Shown here in pieces: positions 60,027 through 64,000 of a DNA stretch of 64,000 nucleotides. Origin of the DNA: Streptomyces caelestis (lineage in GTDB: Bacteria > Actinomycetota > Actinomycetes > Streptomycetales > Streptomycetaceae); contig NZ_JACHNE010000001.1 of the NCBI RefSeq assembly GCF_014205255.1, positions 2,852,001-2,916,000 on the forward strand, written 5' to 3'. A model generated the notes under the pieces. That model had not been told where the DNA came from. It made no database searches and saw only the letters and a list, made by a program, of their open reading frames with translations. A program made the translations under genes and the position numbers. The stretch's first letter is position 1, and every line of letters starts with the position of its first letter.

Positions 60027-61163
60027 ATGGGGGAAGACATGTCCGACGGCCACGAGCACAACGGGCACGAGAACGTGCCGAGCAGGCAGCGCAGGCGCTT
60101 CCCCGGAATCTCCTCGCGTACGTACGAGCATCCGGCCGACCGCTCCGCCCTCGTGGCGCTGCGCAAGCTGAGCGGTTTCGACACGGTGTTCAAGGCGCTC
60201 AGCGGCCTGCTTCCCGAGCGCAGTCTCCGGCTGCTGTTCCTGTCCGACTCGGTGCGGGTGTCGGACCAGCAGTTCTCTCATCTGAACGTGATGCTGCGGG
60301 ACGCCTGCTACATCCTGGACCTGGAGAAGGTCCCGCCGATGTACGTGAGCCAGGACCCGCAGCCGAACGCGATGTGCATCGGCCTGGACGAGCCGATCAT
60401 CGTGGTCACGACAGGGCTCGTCGAGCTGCTCGACGAGGAGGAGATGCGGGCGGTCGTCGGGCACGAGGTGGGGCACGCGCTGTCCGGGCACTCGGTCTAC
60501 CGGACCATCCTGCTTTTCCTGACGAGCCTCGCCGTCCGGGTCGCCTGGATCCCCCTGGGCAACCTCGCGATCATGGCGATCGTGACCGGGCTGCGCGAGT
60601 GGTTCCGCAAGTCGGAGCTGTCGGCGGACCGGGCGGGGCTGCTGGTCGGGCAGGACCTGCAGGCGTCCATGCGCGGTCTGATGAAGATCGCGGGCGGCAA
60701 CCACCTGCACGAGATGAACGTGGACGCGTTCCTCGCCCAGGCCGAGGAGTACGAGGCCGGGGGCGACCTGCGCGACTCGGTGCTGAAGATCCTGAACGTG
60801 CTGCCGCGCTCCCACCCCTTCACCACCGTGCGGGCGGCCGAGCTGAAGAAGTGGGCCGAGTCGCGGGACTACCAGCGGATCATGGACGGGCACTACCCGC
60901 GGCGCGACGAGGACAAGGACACCTCGGTCCGGGACTCCTGGCGCGAGTCGGCGAACCACTACACGACCCATGTGAAGAGCTCCAAGGACCCGCTGATGAA
61001 GCTGGTCACCGACCTCGCCGGTGGCGCCGGCGACCTGGGCGACCGCGTCCGGCGCGGCTTCGGCGGCTTCGCGAACCCGGCCCAGAAGCCGCCCCGGGGG
61101 CCTGAGACGCCGCGCCCGTCGGACTCTCCGGGAGACGACCGGCCGCCGCGCGACGACAGCTGA
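60027..61163 (+). CDS. M48 family metallopeptidase
   Basis: This encodes 378 residues of the M48 (HtpX/Ste24-like) zinc protease family. It has VVGHEVGHALSGHS and the third ligand Glu in SELSADRAG. One or two hydrophobic segments (TILLFLTSLAVRVAWIPLGNLAIMAIV) may insert in the membrane. The C-terminal 80 residues are charged and Pro-rich. The start may be the ATG at 60039, which has GGGGGAA 3-4 nt upstream. Its stop lies inside a 21-bp tandem duplication. Confidence 0.9.
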   Translation: MGEDMSDGHEHNGHENVPSRQRRRFPGISSRTYEHPADRSALVALRKLSGFDTVFKALSGLLPERSLRLLFLSDSVRVSDQQFSHLNVMLRDACYILDLEKVPPMYVSQDPQPNAMCIGLDEPIIVVTTGLVELLDEEEMRAVVGHEVGHALSGHSVYRTILLFLTSLAVRVAWIPLGNLAIMAIVTGLREWFRKSELSADRAGLLVGQDLQASMRGLMKIAGGNHLHEMNVDAFLAQAEEYEAGGDLRDSVLKILNVLPRSHPFTTVRAAELKKWAESRDYQRIMDGHYPRRDEDKDTSVRDSWRESANHYTTHVKSSKDPLMKLVTDLAGGAGDLGDRVRRGFGGFANPAQKPPRGPETPRPSDSPGDDRPPRDDS

Positions 61164-61193
61164 GGAGCGCCGGACGACAGCTGAGGAGTGCCG
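61152..61193 (+). repeat. 21-bp tandem duplication at the M48 gene end
   Basis: GACGACAGCTGAGGAGCGCCG (61152-61172) is repeated at 61173-61193 with one C/T change. The first copy contains the stop codon TGA (61161-61163), so the duplication leaves the protein end intact. Confidence 0.9.
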
Positions 61194-61255
61194 GGAGGGC
61201 CACAGCGGTCTGGAGAGCCCGGCTCCCAGACGCCCCGGCTCTCACGCGGCCCGGC

Positions 61256-62329
61256 TCACACCTTCGGCTGCGCGCTCTTCGCCAAGGAGCCGCACAGGGC
61301 CGTGGCGCTGCCCGTGGCGTAGGGGTCCGTGCCGGCGGGGCCGCCTTCCTTGGCCGTCTGGCCGGCCAGGAGGGGACGCAGGTGGTTCGTGGAGTCCTCG
61401 GCGCAGGAGAGCGGGCCGGCCTGGACGTAGGAGACGACGAGCTGGGCCTGGCGCAGGCGCAGGTCGTCGCGGTCGAAGCGGAAGTGCAGCTCGCGCCGGA
61501 CGGTGAACAGGGACACCTCGGCCTTGTCACCGGCCCCGGCCGGCCGCAGCGCGTACACGAACGTGTGGTCGGCGGTGACCTCAAGTGTCGACGAGTCGGC
61601 CTCGGCGGCCTGGAGCGTGCCCTGGACCCGCACCTTGCGGTCGGCCAGCTCGGCGCGGGAGGGGTCGAAGCGGACGAGCCAGCCGGTGGGCGCGTGGCGT
61701 CCGTCCGCGGTGGGGCGGGCGAAGCTCTGGTCGAACTGGCCCAGCTGGTCGGGGGCCAGCAGGACGCGGACGGCCCGGACCTCACGGCCCATGAGCACGT
61801 CCGGGTCGAGGGCGGAGCGGACGATGTAGTCCTTGGCGGTGGTCAGGGCGCTGACGACCTGGCTGTCCGAGAAATGCGCGGTGCGCCGCGAGGCGGGCAG
61901 CGGCACGCCCTCCGCGCCGGTCTTGAACTGCGCGGCGGGGCTGTGCTCGTACAGGTACGCCGTGTCGGCCGTGCCTGGCACCTTGCCCTCGGGGGCGAGC
62001 GGGATGACGGTCATCCTCAGGGGTTCGGCGGACTCCTGGGCGGTGGGGGTCTGGTAGGGGTGCCGTACACCCATGTAGATCGCGGTGCCGAAGGCGATGG
62101 CGATCAGCAGGACCAGGACCAACGCCTGCCGGGACAGGCCCCGGCGCGCCAGAGGCGGGGCGCGGCGCACGGCGGGCGCGTGGTCGCCGATGCGCTCCTG
62201 GGCGGAGTACTCCTGGAGGCGGGCAGCCCGGACGAACGACTCGTCGAAGACGACGGATCGGTACTCGTCCTCTCCACCTCCGGGAGCGCCCTCGGGTGTC
62301 CCCTCAGGTGGGTCTCCAGGCCCGCCCAT
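61256..62329 (-). CDS. Conserved membrane protein of unknown function
   Basis: This encodes 357 residues with a cytoplasmic N-terminus containing YRSVVFDESFVRAARLQEY (residues ~23-41) and one transmembrane helix (QALVLVLLIAIAFGTAIYMGV). A ~270-residue extracytoplasmic domain follows with two Cys (SCAEDSTNH; ALCGSLAK). The N-terminal motif recurs in the next gene. TACCCT lies 6 bp before the ATG, suggesting a leaderless start. No named family. Confidence 0.78.
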   Translation of the reverse strand: MGGPGDPPEGTPEGAPGGGEDEYRSVVFDESFVRAARLQEYSAQERIGDHAPAVRRAPPLARRGLSRQALVLVLLIAIAFGTAIYMGVRHPYQTPTAQESAEPLRMTVIPLAPEGKVPGTADTAYLYEHSPAAQFKTGAEGVPLPASRRTAHFSDSQVVSALTTAKDYIVRSALDPDVLMGREVRAVRVLLAPDQLGQFDQSFARPTADGRHAPTGWLVRFDPSRAELADRKVRVQGTLQAAEADSSTLEVTADHTFVYALRPAGAGDKAEVSLFTVRRELHFRFDRDDLRLRQAQLVVSYVQAGPLSCAEDSTNHLRPLLAGQTAKEGGPAGTDPYATGSATALCGSLAKSAQPKV

Positions 62330-62418
62330 ATCTTCAGGGTAGGTCGCCGGAAGCTCGGGTAAACGCCCCGCTGCACCACAAGTTCTGACAGGTCCTCACC
62401 AGGACGGGCGGGTTCCGG

Positions 62419-63012
62419 TCAGGGGTTGCGCGGGATCACCGAGACCGCCGGCTGGGAGTAGTCCGCGGAAGCGGAGGGAGCCGCCCCGCTGCCCTGTTCC
62501 AGCCCGGTCGAGGTGGGCGTCGGCACAGGGTCCTGCCGGTTGGAGGACGCGCCCCGGTAGACCGCCGTGAAGGCCAGCGCGACCATGCCGATGCCCATCA
62601 CGAGGGCGAGCAGCCAGGCGACGGGGCGGTGCCAGCGGACCTGTTTGGAGTACGGCCCCGTGCCGCCGTAGCGGTCCTCGAGGATGTCGGAGTCGTCCAG
62701 CTCGTCCAGCTCGGGATCATGGCCGAAATCGCCGTGCCCGTCCGGGCCGTACCCGTCGTCGTACCGCTCGCCTCTGGAGTGCGCGCGGCGCGCCTCCGCC
62801 TCGGCTCTCGCCTTGGCGGCGGCCAGGAGGCGCTCCACGGCGGTCGGCTCGTGCACCACGGCCGCGCGTACGAAGGCCTCGTCGAAGACCACGGAGGCGA
62901 ACTCTTCGTCCGACACCCCGCGGTCATGGTCGTCGTCGGGCTCCCGGCCGTCAGGAAACGGCGTGCCCCCCACGTCCTCCGGCACGGTTCCAGAGTAGAC
63001 CTGGGGGGTCAT
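62419..63012 (-). CDS. Conserved membrane protein sharing the SVVFDE motif
   Basis: This encodes 197 residues: an acidic N-terminus with FASVVFDEAFVRAAVVHEP, then an Asp/Gly-rich stretch, one transmembrane helix (PVAWLLALVMGIGMVALAFTAV) and a short Pro/Ser extracytoplasmic tail. The motif matches the neighbouring gene's SVVFDESFVRAARLQEY, so both proteins may interact with the same cytoplasmic partner. Unknown function; upstream of its partner and downstream of proA. Confidence 0.78.
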   Translation of the reverse strand: MTPQVYSGTVPEDVGGTPFPDGREPDDDHDRGVSDEEFASVVFDEAFVRAAVVHEPTAVERLLAAAKARAEAEARRAHSRGERYDDGYGPDGHGDFGHDPELDELDDSDILEDRYGGTGPYSKQVRWHRPVAWLLALVMGIGMVALAFTAVYRGASSNRQDPVPTPTSTGLEQGSGAAPSASADYSQPAVSVIPRNP

Positions 63013-63144
63013 TTTGGGCAGACGGTATGGAAATTCATCCGCCGGTTGAGACGGCGTTCACGGGGTGCCGCACGGCGCACGCCCGGCCGGGTCCGCCCCT
63101 GCCGCACACGCATGCGCCGCTTCGCATACCCCCTGGCAGGCGGC

Positions 63145-64000
63145 TCAGCGCCGCACGTGCCCGTCCCCGGTGACGATGTACTTGGTGCTGGTCAGCTCCG
63201 GCAGCCCCATCGGGCCGCGGGCGTGCAGCTTCTGCGTGGAGATGCCGATCTCCGCGCCGAAGCCGAACTGGCCGCCGTCGGTGAAGCGGGTGGAGGCGTT
63301 GACGGCGACCGTGGTCGAGTCGACCAGCTGGGTGAAGCGGCGGGCGGCCTGCTGGGAGGTCGTGACGATGGCCTCGGTGTGGCCGGAAGTCCACAGCCGG
63401 ATGTGCTCGACGGCCTTGTCGAGCGAGTCCACCACGGCTGCGGCGATGTCGTACGAGAGGTACTCCGTCTCCCAGTCCTCGGCGGTCGCGTCGACGACGG
63501 TGGCCTTGGAGTTCTTGGCGTAGGCCTGCACGCGCTCGTCGGCGTGCACGGTGACCCCGGCCTCCGCGAGGGCGTCCAGGGCACGGGGCAGGAACTCGGC
63601 GGCGATGTCCTGGTGGACCAGCAGGGTCTCGGCGGCGTTGCAGACGCCGACGCGCTGGGCCTTGGAGTTGATCAGGATCTCGACGGCCATGTCGAGGTCG
63701 GCCTGGGCGTCGACGTAGACGTGGCAGTTGCCCGTGCCGGTCTCGATGACCGGGACGACGGACTCCTGGACGACCGTGTTGATCAGGGAGGCGCCGCCCC
63801 GCGGGATGAGCACGTCGACCAGGCCGCGGGCGCGCATCAGCTCGCGGACGCTGTCGCGGCTCTCGCCGGGCACGAGCTGGATGGCGTCGGCGGGCAGCCC
63901 GGCCCCGCCCACGGCGTCGCGCAGGACGCGCACGAGGGCGGTGTTCGACTGGTACGCCGAGGAGGAGCCGCGCAGCAGGACCGCGTTGCCGGACTTCAGA
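63145..64000 (-). CDS. proA: Gamma-glutamyl phosphate reductase, partial
   Basis: This encodes the C-terminal ~285 residues of the NADPH-dependent reductase making glutamate-5-semialdehyde in proline synthesis; the N-terminus is beyond the window end. The aldehyde-dehydrogenase-like catalytic Cys is in [14 protein letters not shown], with [33 protein letters not shown] typical of ProA. It ends [11 protein letters not shown]. No proB is visible here. Confidence 0.95.
   Translation of the reverse strand, partial: LKSGNAVLLRGSSSAYQSNTALVRVLRDAVGGAGLPADAIQLVPGESRDSVRELMRARGLVDVLIPRGGASLINTVVQESVVPVIETGTGNCHVYVDAQADLDMAVEILINSKAQRVGVCNAAETLLVHQDIAAEFLPRALDALAEAGVTVHADERVQAYAKNSKATVVDATAEDWETEYLSYDIAAAVVDSLDKAVEHIRLWTSGHTEAIVTTSQQAARRFTQLVDSTTVAVNASTRFTDGGQFGFGAEIGISTQKLHARGPMGLPELTSTKYIVTGDGHVRR

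Overview
The window is GC-rich with strong third-position G/C bias, GTG starts, frequent 4-bp ATGA/GTGA gene overlaps, and typical actinomycete families (DUF574 methyltransferase, DUF3097, SpoIIE/HATPase phosphatase, HrcA with CIRCE, LytR-CpsA-Psr-like protein, tricorn-type protease). It reads as a Streptomyces chromosome, mostly conserved core with a few accessory insertions and decayed genes. I see no prophage, CRISPR array, complete insertion sequence or biosynthetic cluster.

Layout. 1-2.6 kb: the 3' end of a protealysin-like M4 protease with its emfourin-type inhibitor, a GH1 glycosidase and a 5'-truncated methyltransferase. 2.7-9.4 kb: a core minus-strand block (era, a secreted protein, a cytidine deaminase-like protein, MmcQ, a CBS/CNNM membrane protein, ybeY, phoH, a PfkB kinase). 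9.4-13.3 kb: accessory sugar-acid catabolism (glucarate dehydratase, an IclR regulator, an MFS transporter), with an apparent remnant of a lost upstream gene. 13.3-24.4 kb: a minus-strand housekeeping run (adenine deaminase type, RNase Z, HIT, tricorn protease, lipoprotein, VOC, rsmE, nitronate monooxygenase, dnaJ, hrcA), with a perfect CIRCE element controlling hrcA-dnaJ. 24.4-36 kb: MBL hydrolase, DUF3097, hemW, then a divergent signalling pair (SpoIIE-type phosphatase and a 1,405-residue hybrid histidine kinase) followed by a deleted response-regulator remnant and fadD.

36-51.3 kb: lepA, rpsT, a SnoaL-like protein, holA, YceI, arylamine N-acetyltransferase, comEC, comEA, degV, a coiled-coil membrane protein and leuS. 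leuS has a 12-residue, Leu-rich leader peptide and an intrinsic terminator, a classic attenuation layout. 51.5-54.6 kb: a tiny upstream ORF, a di-heme ferric-reductase-like membrane protein and a NuoF-ferredoxin fusion form a translationally coupled redox operon. 54.7-64 kb: two identical tRNA-Ala(GGC) genes around two mini zinc-ribbon proteins, then a phosphatase, rsfS, LCP-like protein, nadD, two single-span miniproteins, an M48 protease, two related membrane proteins and proA, which runs off the window.

The most notable points are the leuS attenuator, the coupled heme/flavin/Fe-S operon with a substituted cluster ligand, and the hybrid kinase (six near-identical HAMP units, a TTA codon, a symmetric palindromic repeat inside the ATPase domain, and a lost partner gene). 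A second, synonymously diverged copy of the dnaJ 3' end lies just past dnaJ. Several gene remnants suggest ongoing reduction of accessory functions.
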